A stretch of 64,000 bases of DNA from Candidatus Gastranaerophilales bacterium (GTDB taxonomy: Bacteria; Cyanobacteriota; Vampirovibrionia; Gastranaerophilales; Gastranaerophilaceae), in the NCBI GenBank assembly GCA_910587375.1, contig CAJULR010000036.1, positions 62,001-126,000 of the forward strand, in the 5' to 3' direction. Numbering within the stretch: position 1 is the first letter of the stretch; every line of letters starts with the position of its first letter. A program made the position numbers and the translations under genes. Shown here one piece after another: positions 51,802 to 61,089 of the stretch. The notes under the pieces were generated by a model. The model was not told the DNA's origin, did not search any database, and saw only the letters and a list, made by a program, of their open reading frames with translations.

Positions 51802-54582
51802 ATGAAAAAGAACACTGTTTTAATAATTTTAACATCAATCGGCGCCTTCTTTGCTGCGGCGCTTATTTTAACATATTTTGTCCTTGTGCCTTTTATCGTT
51901 TCAAACGGCAAGATAATGAATGGTGTATGCAAAGTAATAAATAAAAATTTACCTGTTGAAATAACAATTGAAAATCCGAACCTAAAAACTAAAATAAATT
52001 CAGATGTCATTTTTAAGGCGAAAAAAATATCTGTTTTAAACAAGGGGATAAACCTTTTTGAAATTGATAATTTATATGTAAATGTGGCACTTTGGGGTTT
52101 ATTCCAAAAAAAACTTATCGTAAATAATTTAGGCGCAGATTATATCTTTGCAGACACAAATAAACTCATAGAAGCCTTCCCACAAGAAGAAAACACGCAA
52201 AATAAAGAGATTGACTTTAAGGTTGATTTGTATGATTCAATCCTTAATTTAAAAAAGAGCCTCTTTTTATATTCACCAAAAAAGGACTGTAATATAAAAG
52301 TAAGCGCGGATAATATCAACATTGACAACACAAAAAAACAAGAACGTTTTGTGCATTTTGATATAGGAACTGAAATTCAAAACAAAGATAAAACTTTAAG
52401 CTTTAAAATAGCTGATGAAAACAAAGTTGTAATTAAAAATAAGCACCTTTATGTAAATGACTGCATATTTAAAATAAGTAATTCAAACGTTCATATAAAC
52501 GCCGTTGGCTCAAACGATAAGGGGCTTAACATAAATGTTTCATCCAAAAAATTTAAGATTGAAGATGTTGTAGATTTAATTGATACGGATTTAGTCATTC
52601 CAAACGGCAGCGACATTCTTTCATTTTTTAACAATTTAAACGGAAATTTTGACTTTGATATTGACCTTACAACAAAAGGCATGCAGGGCAAAGTTGTTTT
52701 AAACAAAGGATATATGAGGCTTATCCCCTTAAACAACATGCCTTTGAGCATAAATGAAGGAACTGTCCAAATTACCCCAAAAACCATTGAACTAAAGGAT
52801 TTTAAGGGATATTACGGAAAAAATTCATCAAACAAAGTTGCTTTGTATGGCACAGTTAAAGATTATATGAAATCTGTTGAAACAGAAGTAAATATAGACA
52901 CAGCCGCAAACAACGAGTTTGCAAAAGACTATCTTTCCTCGCTTGCAGGCATTCCGCTTGAAATTGTAAAAACTGATTCAAAAGCTGGTGCAAAGGCAGG
53001 AACAAAGATTATTGTAAAATCAATTTACGATAAAATCGACATAATCTTAATGTCAAAACTTGCAAAAGGAGATGACATTTTAGTTGACGGCGCTTCTTTA
53101 ACCCCAACAACCTATGACAGAGCGGTTAAGGCCGATATGCATGTTGAAGGGAAATACCTTGACATTAAAGAAATGAATTATTATATCGCCCAGGAACTTA
53201 AAAAAGGTTCAAAAGTAAAGCCCGTTGTGACTTTACGGGGGCGCTTTGATATTACAAAAGAAATTCCTGATATGAAAGCTTTCGGGTTTGAAATTCCCGA
53301 TCCGCTTCCAAGCGAATTTTTAAACGTTCTTGCAGGGCAAAAACTCTTTAAGGGCGGTAAATTCCAAGGCAAACTCTACATTGTAAACGAGAATGAAACG
53401 CCCGTTATAAAAGGAAAAATAACCTCAAATGATATAAGAATTCCATCTCAGAGGATTTTTATTAAAAAAGCAGATTTATTCACAGACAATGACACAATCC
53501 ACATAAAATCAAACGGCAGGTTTAAACGTTCTGAATTTAACTTTGCAGGGGACATTAAAAGCTCAATTAAATATCCGATTGTAATAAGAAACCTGGATTT
53601 TGAGCTTAATAAAATGGACCTTGAAAAGCTGATGAATTCGTTTAACCAAACGCCGCAAACAGACATTGCAAAAAATAACGAAACAGACGAAGGCACGGAA
53701 AATCACGATGATAACGTTGTAACTTTTGACACAAACAACCTTATTATTGAAAAATGTGTATTCAGGCTGAAAGAAGGCAAATATAAGGATATAAACTTTG
53801 GAAACCTGATTGCAAATTTAACGCTTAGAAATAATAAACTTGATTTGCATTCAAACAAATTTGATATTGCAGAAGGCATTTCAACAATAAAAGTATTGTG
53901 TGATTTAACCAAACATAAGTATTATCTTCGCCTTGGGGTGAAAGATGTTAACTCCGACACAATGACCACAACACTTTTGAACCTGCCAAGAGAAATTTCA
54001 GGCAAAGCAAGCGGCCTTATTGAAATTAACACGGATGATTCAATGAAATTAAGCGGGCAGATAAAATTTGCAATAAACAACGGTCAAATTCAAAAAATCG
54101 GACTTGTTGAATATTTAATGAAATTTGCTTCCCTTTTTAGAAACCCGCTTGTTACAATCAGCCCTTCAATAATTTCAGACATTGTTAACATCCCTGAAGG
54201 AAATTTTGATAAAATATCGGGCGAGCTTTATTTAGACAAAAACTTCGTTAAACTTTTAAGGATAAGGTCCTCTTCACCGGGCTTGAGCAGCTATATTGTC
54301 GGGTGTTATAACCTTGATACAAGTGATGCGATTTTAAGAATTTACACAAAATTTAGCAGCAAAAACAAGGGTGCAAGCGGTTTTTTGAGGAAATTATCCC
54401 TTGCAAGCCTTGCAAACAAAATGCCTTTAAGCAGCAGAAACGACGCAAATTATTATGCAGCAGAATTAGAACACCTGCCGCCGATTGAAGCAAAGGAAGA
54501 AGATTGTGAAATATTCTTAACATCCGTAGACGGCGATGTTGAACATAACAACTTCCTGTCATCATTGAAGAAGATAAAGTAG
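51802..54582 (+). CDS. AsmA-like envelope protein
   Basis: A 926-aa protein with one N-terminal transmembrane helix (VLIILTSIGAFFAAALILTYF) and a very long beta-rich periplasmic region, the architecture of AsmA/TamB-type proteins that bridge inner and outer membranes and influence lipid transport. The C-terminal part (MTTTLLNLPREISGKASGLI; GQIKFAINNGQIQKIGLVEY) matches the AsmA-like C-terminal segment. The in-frame upstream start is not used; AAGAGGAAG precedes the ATG at 51802. It diverges from the WG-repeat gene. Confidence 0.8.
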   Translation: MKKNTVLIILTSIGAFFAAALILTYFVLVPFIVSNGKIMNGVCKVINKNLPVEITIENPNLKTKINSDVIFKAKKISVLNKGINLFEIDNLYVNVALWGLFQKKLIVNNLGADYIFADTNKLIEAFPQEENTQNKEIDFKVDLYDSILNLKKSLFLYSPKKDCNIKVSADNINIDNTKKQERFVHFDIGTEIQNKDKTLSFKIADENKVVIKNKHLYVNDCIFKISNSNVHINAVGSNDKGLNINVSSKKFKIEDVVDLIDTDLVIPNGSDILSFFNNLNGNFDFDIDLTTKGMQGKVVLNKGYMRLIPLNNMPLSINEGTVQITPKTIELKDFKGYYGKNSSNKVALYGTVKDYMKSVETEVNIDTAANNEFAKDYLSSLAGIPLEIVKTDSKAGAKAGTKIIVKSIYDKIDIILMSKLAKGDDILVDGASLTPTTYDRAVKADMHVEGKYLDIKEMNYYIAQELKKGSKVKPVVTLRGRFDITKEIPDMKAFGFEIPDPLPSEFLNVLAGQKLFKGGKFQGKLYIVNENETPVIKGKITSNDIRIPSQRIFIKKADLFTDNDTIHIKSNGRFKRSEFNFAGDIKSSIKYPIVIRNLDFELNKMDLEKLMNSFNQTPQTDIAKNNETDEGTENHDDNVVTFDTNNLIIEKCVFRLKEGKYKDINFGNLIANLTLRNNKLDLHSNKFDIAEGISTIKVLCDLTKHKYYLRLGVKDVNSDTMTTTLLNLPREISGKASGLIEINTDDSMKLSGQIKFAINNGQIQKIGLVEYLMKFASLFRNPLVTISPSIISDIVNIPEGNFDKISGELYLDKNFVKLLRIRSSSPGLSSYIVGCYNLDTSDAILRIYTKFSSKNKGASGFLRKLSLASLANKMPLSSRNDANYYAAELEHLPPIEAKEEDCEIFLTSVDGDVEHNNFLSSLKKIK

Positions 54583-54590
54583 CTACACCC

Positions 54591-55016
54591 TTATTTTAAC
54601 TGGTTTATAATGCGAGACTTGTAATCAAAAGTAAACTCTATATCAACACTGTCTTTCTTGAATTCTTGAGGAAGGGGTTCAAAAGGTGCTGACAAATTAA
54701 TTGCTTTTTTTGCCGCATCATCGTGGGCTTTTGAACCGGAACTTTCAATTATTGTAATTCCAAGAAGTTTGCCATCTTTAGCAACTTTAAACAAAGCTAC
54801 GGTTTTTCTTGAAACATCAGCAGGCGGATTCCAGTTACTTTTAAGCTTTTTTTCAACTCCCTGCATATATGCAGTCCAGTTAAGCGGCTTTATTATTGCC
54901 ACTACACTATTTGTTTCGCTGTCTATATAAAGATTTTCACCTATCTCTTTCCAATTCGCTGCAAAAGCAGAAGAGGCAAGGACAAAACAAATACAAAACA
55001 GCAAAACCTTTTTCAT
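54591..55016 (-). CDS. Secreted TonB/TolA C-terminal domain protein
   Basis: A 141-aa protein with a signal peptide (VLLFCICFVLASSAFAA). The C-terminal ~85 residues (LKSNWNPPADVSRKTVALFKVAKDGK, ESSGSKAHDDAAKKAI, FEPLPQEF, VDIEFTFDY) form a TonB-C/TolA-C fold that contacts outer membrane partners. It lacks the transmembrane anchor and Pro-rich region of true TonB, so it is a stand-alone periplasmic version. Convergent with the AsmA-like gene. Confidence 0.85.
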   Translation of the reverse strand: MKKVLLFCICFVLASSAFAANWKEIGENLYIDSETNSVVAIIKPLNWTAYMQGVEKKLKSNWNPPADVSRKTVALFKVAKDGKLLGITIIESSGSKAHDDAAKKAINLSAPFEPLPQEFKKDSVDIEFTFDYKSRIINQLK

Positions 55017-55119
55017 TTAAAACTCCTTTGCCAAATTCTATCATAAAAATTTATCTTTATTCAAATTGCCGCCAATCTTCAAAAACCATGCTATAATTGC
55101 CATAGGAAATTTGGAATTT

Positions 55120-57372
55120 ATGACAAAGAAGTTAAACATAGCATTCATTTGGCATTTTCACCAGCCCATATACCAAGAAAGCTACACGGAAGATTTTCTT
55201 ATGCCTTGGGTTCGGCTGCATTCTTCCAAAGATTACTACGATATGCTCTGGCGCATTGAAAATTTCAAAAATATACGCCTGAATTTCAATATATCCCCCG
55301 TTCTCGTGGGCTCTATTGAAAGATACTTAAAAGGGGTCCATGACATCCACTCAAGGCTTTTAATAAGTGATGTTGAAGCCCTTAGCATTGAAGATAAAAA
55401 CTTTATTCTTCAACACTTTTTTGACGCAAATTATGCCAATATGATTTTAAAAAGGCCTTATTACACAAGCCTTTATAACAAAAGATATTCAAAAGAAAAT
55501 ATAAGTGCAGACGCCTTTGACAACCAGGAATATGCCGATATTATGGCAAATTTCACCCTCTGCTGGATTGATAAAAAGTTTGTTGAAATGTTCCCAAATT
55601 TGTCAAAGCTTATGGATAAAGAAAAGGGCTATACCTTAGAAGACAGAAAAGAAATTTTCAACATCCAGCTTGAAATTTTTAGAAAACTTCCTGATTTATA
55701 CAAAAAATTCCAATCACAAAAAAGAATTGAAATATCCACAAACCCTTTCTATCACCCGATTTTACCCTTGCTTTTGGATATTAACGAAGATAAATATCAA
55801 TATTCTGAAAATCTTCCTGAAAAATCTAAACTTATGGAAGAAGACGCATACGAACAAACCAAAAAAAGCTTAGATAAATTTGAAGAATTTTTCGGCAAAA
55901 GGCCCACAGGCGTTTGGCTTCCCGAACAATGTATAAGCAAAAAAGCGGTTCAATTGCTCTCAAACCTTGGTGTGAAATGGACAGTTGCAGATGAAGGCAT
56001 TTTGGCAAATTCCATTAAAAAAGAATTCACAAGGGACTTTGAAGGAAACCTTGAGGATCCTTTTGATCTTTGCATAAACTATAAAATGAACGATGACACC
56101 AAAACAAACATTATTTTTGCAGATTCCTTCTTTGCAAACCTTGTGGGCTTTGGTTATGGAAATTATGAAGGCGAAATTGCCGCAAACGATTTCTATGAAA
56201 AGATAAAGACCATCCAAAACAAGCTTGAAAATTCGCCAAAAGAAGAACACCTTTTAACAATTGCAATGGATGGTGAAAACTGTTGGGAAAGCTATGCAAA
56301 CGACGGGGATGAGTTCTTAAACACGCTCTATTCTTTAATTGAAAACGACCCAAGCCTTGAAACCGTTTTGGTTAGCGACTTTTTGGAAAAATCAGAACCA
56401 AATGCCCTTGAAGATTTGTCTTCAGGAAGCTGGATTAACAGAAACTTTGACCTTTGGATAGGCGAGCCCACAAAAAACGTTGCCTGGCTATATCTTGACA
56501 AGACAAGGACAAAACTTGAAGAAGTTAAAGAAAGGCTCCTGACTGAAGCTAAAAACCCCAAGGCAAAGGCTGCCGCAGAAGAACTTATCGACAAAGCAAA
56601 GCAGGAAATCTTTATTGCCCAAGGGTCAGACTGGTTTTGGTGGTACGGAGAGCCCAACGAATCAGGAAATGACCACATTTTTGATTACCTTTTCAGGGCA
56701 CACTTAAAAAATGTTTACAAAATTTTAAACGAGCCGCACCCTGGGTATCTTGATATTCCTTTGATTTCAATCATAGGAAAGCCCGTAAGAGAGCCGAGAA
56801 GGGCAATTTCGCCCATAATTGACGGCGTTGTGGATGAAAATGTTGATAATTGGGCAGACGCCGGGTATATTTTCCTCCCGGACAGCCCCACTTTCTCTGC
56901 CGATAAAACCATTAAAGGCATTTATTACGGAAATGACGATACAAATGTTTACTTTAAATTCGAATTAAACAAGAAAAATATTACGAATTCGAAACATTTC
57001 TTAAGAAACCAAATTTTTCTATATTTCAGAAGCGAAAACCAAAACGTTCTAAGCCCCGTAAGGACTGTAAGCAAGACAGAAAACATATATCCGATTATTG
57101 AAAACCAATTTACCCACGAAGTTTCTTTCTCTTTCAACGACACGGAAATGCTCCCTCTTGCCCTTGCAAAATCAACCTATGGCGGCCTTTGGATTGCCCA
57201 GCTTTTAAAAAGGGTGAACTACGCATACCGCGACACAATTGAAATTTCGATTTCCTTTGAAGACCTTGGAATTGCGCCCGGAGAAAGCGTTGAATTTTGC
57301 ATTCTTGCTGCAACAAAGGGGGTTTTAAACGAAGTTTATCCGCAAGATGTGCTTCTTTCCTTAACAAGATAA
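55120..57372 (+). CDS. Glycoside hydrolase family 57 enzyme with C-terminal beta domain
   Basis: A 750-aa enzyme of the GH57 family (alpha-amylase/4-alpha-glucanotransferase/amylopullulanase-like). Motif 1 IAFIWHFHQPIY, the nucleophile region TGVWLPEQCIS with catalytic Glu, the acid/base region TIAMDGENCWESY with Asp, and the WFWWYGEP segment are all visible. The C-terminal ~170 residues (IIDGVVDENVDNWADAGYIF...) resemble a glucodextranase/CBM-like domain. It acts on storage alpha-glucans; with no signal peptide it is cytosolic. An in-frame ATG upstream (55066) is not supported; AGGAAA lies before 55120. Confidence 0.9.
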   Translation: MTKKLNIAFIWHFHQPIYQESYTEDFLMPWVRLHSSKDYYDMLWRIENFKNIRLNFNISPVLVGSIERYLKGVHDIHSRLLISDVEALSIEDKNFILQHFFDANYANMILKRPYYTSLYNKRYSKENISADAFDNQEYADIMANFTLCWIDKKFVEMFPNLSKLMDKEKGYTLEDRKEIFNIQLEIFRKLPDLYKKFQSQKRIEISTNPFYHPILPLLLDINEDKYQYSENLPEKSKLMEEDAYEQTKKSLDKFEEFFGKRPTGVWLPEQCISKKAVQLLSNLGVKWTVADEGILANSIKKEFTRDFEGNLEDPFDLCINYKMNDDTKTNIIFADSFFANLVGFGYGNYEGEIAANDFYEKIKTIQNKLENSPKEEHLLTIAMDGENCWESYANDGDEFLNTLYSLIENDPSLETVLVSDFLEKSEPNALEDLSSGSWINRNFDLWIGEPTKNVAWLYLDKTRTKLEEVKERLLTEAKNPKAKAAAEELIDKAKQEIFIAQGSDWFWWYGEPNESGNDHIFDYLFRAHLKNVYKILNEPHPGYLDIPLISIIGKPVREPRRAISPIIDGVVDENVDNWADAGYIFLPDSPTFSADKTIKGIYYGNDDTNVYFKFELNKKNITNSKHFLRNQIFLYFRSENQNVLSPVRTVSKTENIYPIIENQFTHEVSFSFNDTEMLPLALAKSTYGGLWIAQLLKRVNYAYRDTIEISISFEDLGIAPGESVEFCILAATKGVLNEVYPQDVLLSLTR

Positions 57373-57582
57373 ATTCTTGAAATGCTGAATTTAATATGCT
57401 ATATTCTTAATTAAGAAATTGTTTTATCTAATTTAGAAATTGTTTTATCGTTAAAAAAAGGTTACAGAAATGAAAGAAAATTTGCTGTGCGCATTTTGCG
57501 CTAAAAGTTTTCGGCCGCGCAGAATTTTGCGCTTTTTTGCCGAAAGAAAGTTAAAAGAAAAGTTCAGCGGCTCTCAATTAAT

Positions 57583-57812
57583 GGACACCGTCATTGCGAG
57601 TGGCCGGAAGTCATCCAATGGACACCCGTCTTGCGAGGACTTAACTGAAAGTCATTCAATGAACACCGTCATTGCGAGGGTAGCGTCAGCGTACCGCGGC
57701 AATCCAGTAAAATATAACGCTGAAAGTGTTAATTTAAAAAGTTCTCATGGATTTCGTAAAACCTTCCTGGATTGCTTCGTCACTGTCGTTTCCCTCGCAA
57801 TGACGGGTGTTC
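57583..57812. repeat. REP/MITE-like repeat cluster ('GTCATTGCGAGG' family)
   Basis: Direct partial copies at 57583-57600 and 57621-57639 precede a ~150-bp element. In that element GAACACCGTCATTGCGAGGG (57661-57680) pairs with its inverse at 57792-57812, and inner arms GCAATCCAG/CTGGATTGC (57699-57707, 57767-57775) also pair. This is the widespread 'attgcgagg...gcaatccag' type of bacterial intergenic repeat. It fills most of the 445-bp gap before the pseudopilin gene. A tandem (TAGAAATTGTTTTATC-type) direct repeat lies at ~57411-57449. Confidence 0.8.
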
Positions 57813-57817
57813 AACCA

Positions 57818-60604
57818 ATGAAAAAAGCTGCATTTTCCCTCGTTGAAATGCTCATGGCCCTCCTCGTTGCGTCGTTGTTGCTTGCTGCCCTTGCGCCTGT
57901 TATGACCAAACGCATGGATGAAGCCAAAATCAATATTTCAGGCGTTGGCGCCGCACAATACGACAAAGACGCAATTATTCAAATCTTTACAGGGGCGGAG
58001 GGTGAAGACAAAATCTTTAACGTCCCGAGTGATGTGAATATGTTGAAATTCACGCTTATGGGCGGCGGGGGCGCAGGCGGAAACGCCTTTTTCGGCAAAG
58101 AAGAGGTGACAACCACAAAAGAATGGACGGTTCCTGACGGCGTCACCAAACTTCGCGTGTTTATGGTCGGCGGCGGGGGCGGCGGAGCCTCCGGCGGCCT
58201 CGGCAGTGGAACAGCCTACGGTGACATCCCCGCAACTACCGCAAGCGAAACCTGTAAAGATTTCTTAGGAGCCGGGGATAAAGGGTCTATGGCCATCCCC
58301 TCCAACGCAAGTTGGATAGCGCCCGCACTGAATGACGCCTGTAAAGCAAGCGGCGAAACAAAGTGGACCCTTGTTTCAAATCCCACAATAACTTATGAGC
58401 CTGGAAAAGAGGCTGGGGCCGAACTTAAAGTCACCGCCTGCGGCGGGGGCGGAGGGGGAGGGGGAGGATACAGCGTATCGGAAGGCCGTTTGGGAGGTGG
58501 TGGAGGTTCTGGCGGTTATGTGAAAAATGTTTCTGTGATATCTCCTGTGTCAAATATTTATATAAGAGTTGGTGGTGGAGGTGGAGGTGGTGGTAATGGC
58601 ACAGTTACCGGTTTAAATGGTGAATATGGAGCAGGCGGGGGTGGTGGTGGCGCATATGCTGATAACACCTCAAAAGCTGGTGGTAATGGCGGGACTTATG
58701 GTGGTAATGGTAGTAGCGGTCTGGGTAGTACAAATACCGGTAATACGTCTTTGGCATCAAACGGATCGGGAACAATTTTATCAAACAGGGGCAATGCAGG
58801 AGCAACAACTTCATATAATTATGCAGGTTACGGTGGCCAAGGTGGAGTTTGGGGTGGAGGGGGAGGAGGTGGTGGAAGATGTTTTACTTCTACTACTTGG
58901 AATATTGGGGCTGGAGGGGGAGGAGGTGGCGCGACTACGATTTCAGCTTCAAGCGGAAACGATGAAAGCAAGATAATATTTCAAATTGGTGGAGGTGGAG
59001 GTGGAGGGGGAAGTGCCCATAAAACTGATAATAATACTGCAGGTGGTGGCGGAGGTGGTGGAGGTGGATATGGAGCTGGTGGCGGTGGAGGAGGGGCTGG
59101 TTCATATGCTTCTGGGGCAGTAAGTTCTGGAGGAAAGTATATAGGTAGTTGTTTGGGGAGTGGTAACGGATATGGTGGTTTAGCAGGTTCTCAAGGGTTT
59201 GCAGGTGGTGGCGGAGGTGGTTATGGTGGCGCTTCTGGCGCGACAGCGGGAAGTGTAACAGCAGGCACTATATCTAATATTTTTGGATCAAGCTATTGCA
59301 ATGGTGGAGATGGTGCTGCTCCTAGTGGTTCGGCAACCCGCGGTTCTAATGGTAAACCTGGTGCGATAAGAATTTGCTATGGTACCTCTCAAAAGCGTGA
59401 AAACGCCCTGAAATGTGAGTTTTCCCTTCCTGCAAATGGCTCCGGCGGGGGCGGCGCAGGGCAGATTACTGTCGGTGAAATCACGGTGACCCCGAAAGAA
59501 ACCCTCGTCTTTACAATCGGCCGCGGCGGCGTTTCAAGGACTGTTGCAGGCAAAAACGGCGACCCGGGGGTTGCAACCACAATCACAAGAAAATCAAGCG
59601 GTGAAGTCTTGGCGCGCGCAGAAGGCGGCCTTGCAGGGCAATATTCAGCCTCCGCCACAGTAGAATCCGCAGGCGGCGGCAAAAGAAGCGTCCAAATCAT
59701 CGACAACAACTGGCTTGGAATTAACTACGACACAACGGCAGGCACAAAAGGAAGCCTTGCAACAGCCATCCTAAACAAAGGCTATGGCGGCGCCGGAGGC
59801 TCTTCTATGAATATGAAAGGAGAAATTTTACAAGGGGGCCAAGGCGGAAACACAGCTAAAAACGGCGCTTCACCTCTTAACACAAGCTATGGCGCAGGCG
59901 GGGGCGGAGGTTCAGGCTCCCAATCCGAAGGAGATTCCACATTCGGGATAGGCGCAGGCGGGGCCGCAGGCTTTATCTATTTTGAATACGGCGGCTCAAA
60001 CGGCGGCGGCGGCACAGTTGGGGAATACATTCAAAAGATTGTGAACGTGAAACCCGGAACAGAAGTAAAAATTGACGTTGGCGCAGGCGGCGAGAGCATG
60101 TCGGGCGATGGCAACGGCAAGAAAACCACTGTAACATATGAAGGCGGAGGCAGCACAAAAACCTTGTCCGCAAGGGGCGGAATTCGCGGCAACGACGGCC
60201 TTGTGAAGGATGTTCACGGGGACGTGCAGAAACTTCCAAACACATATTCAAACTATAAATCAGACGACGCAGCCTCTGTAAACGGCCAGGCCGGAACCCC
60301 GACCTACGGCGGCATTGGGGGTTATATGGAATATATTTACAAAAACACGGACGAAACAGACGCCACATACATTAAGGCAAAAGACGGAACCATCGCAGGG
60401 CCAATCCTTGGCGGGTGCGGGGGCAACCTTACAACCTTAATGGCCGGAATAACCTGTAACGACGCGGCAAACACGCCAAACGGCAAAAACGGAACCTTTG
60501 GCGGAGGCGGAGGGGGCGGAGCTGTTATAAATGAAGTCGGCGGAATTGGCGGCATGGGCGGCAAAGGCGTTGTCATTATTGAATATAAGGGGGTGGGGTT
60601 GTAA
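57818..60604 (+). CDS. Type IV pilin-like protein with a giant glycine-rich domain
   Basis: A 928-aa protein. The N-terminal MKKAAFSLVEMLMALLVASL is a type III prepilin signal: prepilin peptidase should cut between Ala and Phe, with Glu at +5 of the mature protein, and a hydrophobic helix follows. The rest is packed with poly-glycine runs (up to nine Gly) between short beta motifs. The frame is open 348 bp further upstream through the REP-like repeat, but the prepilin signal sets the start at 57818 despite a weak ribosome binding site. Glycine codons change inside the gene (GGT/GGA at ~58490-59390, GGC/GGG outside). A surface fibre subunit or minor pseudopilin is likely. Confidence 0.75.
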   Translation: MKKAAFSLVEMLMALLVASLLLAALAPVMTKRMDEAKINISGVGAAQYDKDAIIQIFTGAEGEDKIFNVPSDVNMLKFTLMGGGGAGGNAFFGKEEVTTTKEWTVPDGVTKLRVFMVGGGGGGASGGLGSGTAYGDIPATTASETCKDFLGAGDKGSMAIPSNASWIAPALNDACKASGETKWTLVSNPTITYEPGKEAGAELKVTACGGGGGGGGGYSVSEGRLGGGGGSGGYVKNVSVISPVSNIYIRVGGGGGGGGNGTVTGLNGEYGAGGGGGGAYADNTSKAGGNGGTYGGNGSSGLGSTNTGNTSLASNGSGTILSNRGNAGATTSYNYAGYGGQGGVWGGGGGGGGRCFTSTTWNIGAGGGGGGATTISASSGNDESKIIFQIGGGGGGGGSAHKTDNNTAGGGGGGGGGYGAGGGGGGAGSYASGAVSSGGKYIGSCLGSGNGYGGLAGSQGFAGGGGGGYGGASGATAGSVTAGTISNIFGSSYCNGGDGAAPSGSATRGSNGKPGAIRICYGTSQKRENALKCEFSLPANGSGGGGAGQITVGEITVTPKETLVFTIGRGGVSRTVAGKNGDPGVATTITRKSSGEVLARAEGGLAGQYSASATVESAGGGKRSVQIIDNNWLGINYDTTAGTKGSLATAILNKGYGGAGGSSMNMKGEILQGGQGGNTAKNGASPLNTSYGAGGGGGSGSQSEGDSTFGIGAGGAAGFIYFEYGGSNGGGGTVGEYIQKIVNVKPGTEVKIDVGAGGESMSGDGNGKKTTVTYEGGGSTKTLSARGGIRGNDGLVKDVHGDVQKLPNTYSNYKSDDAASVNGQAGTPTYGGIGGYMEYIYKNTDETDATYIKAKDGTIAGPILGGCGGNLTTLMAGITCNDAANTPNGKNGTFGGGGGGGAVINEVGGIGGMGGKGVVIIEYKGVGL

Positions 60605-60686
60605 CTGTCGCAACGCTTGCAATGACGCGATAGACCAAGGCCTTTGGGCGCTTGGCAAACACAAATTTTGATAAACAACTTATTTC

Positions 60687-60729
60687 GGGATATTCGTAAA
60701 AATTTAACCTTTCGGGTATCCCTTTTTTT
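60687..60729 (+). terminator. Terminator of the glycine-rich pilin gene
   Basis: GGGATA/TATCCC stem with a long loop followed by T7. Confidence 0.6.
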
Positions 60730-60740
60730 AATATAATATT

Positions 60741-61016
60741 TTACACCAATTTTAAAAGCTCGGCTTCCACCTTTTGTATTTCTTCAAAGTTTTTAAATTT
60801 GAGCGCACTTATAATCCTTTTTTTCTTTATTAACGTTTTGACACATTGAGCGCTTTTGCAGACATAGAGGCTTCGCCCGAGAATTTTGGACGTTGGGTTT
60901 ATATGAAGTTTACCGTCATTTAGTGTAATTTTTATAAAATCTTTTCTATCCCCTGTTTTTGCACAGCCCTGACATTTTCTTATTATTTCTTTTGTGCCCG
61001 CACCTTGCGTTTTCAT
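60741..61016 (-). CDS. YlxR/RnpM-like small RNA-binding protein
   Basis: A 91-aa basic protein. IRKCQGCAKTGDRKDFIKIT, the K-I-L-G-R-SLYVCKSAQCV turn and the Lys-rich helix match the YlxR (DUF448) family, whose members bind RNase P RNA or other RNA. Usually it lies in the nusA-infB operon; here it is isolated. Start is ATG at 61016, with an N-terminal extension of ~10 residues. Confidence 0.8.
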   Translation of the reverse strand: MKTQGAGTKEIIRKCQGCAKTGDRKDFIKITLNDGKLHINPTSKILGRSLYVCKSAQCVKTLIKKKRIISALKFKNFEEIQKVEAELLKLV

Positions 61017-61089
61017 AAATGTTTAAAATCCTTTAAAAATTGTATTTATTACTAATTTATCTTATAATATTATAAAGAATAAAGATACA

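Noticed and set aside
57470-57817. 116-codon N-terminal extension of the glycine-rich pilin
   Set aside because: It runs through REP-like repeat DNA and would bury the prepilin signal; kept only as a remark.
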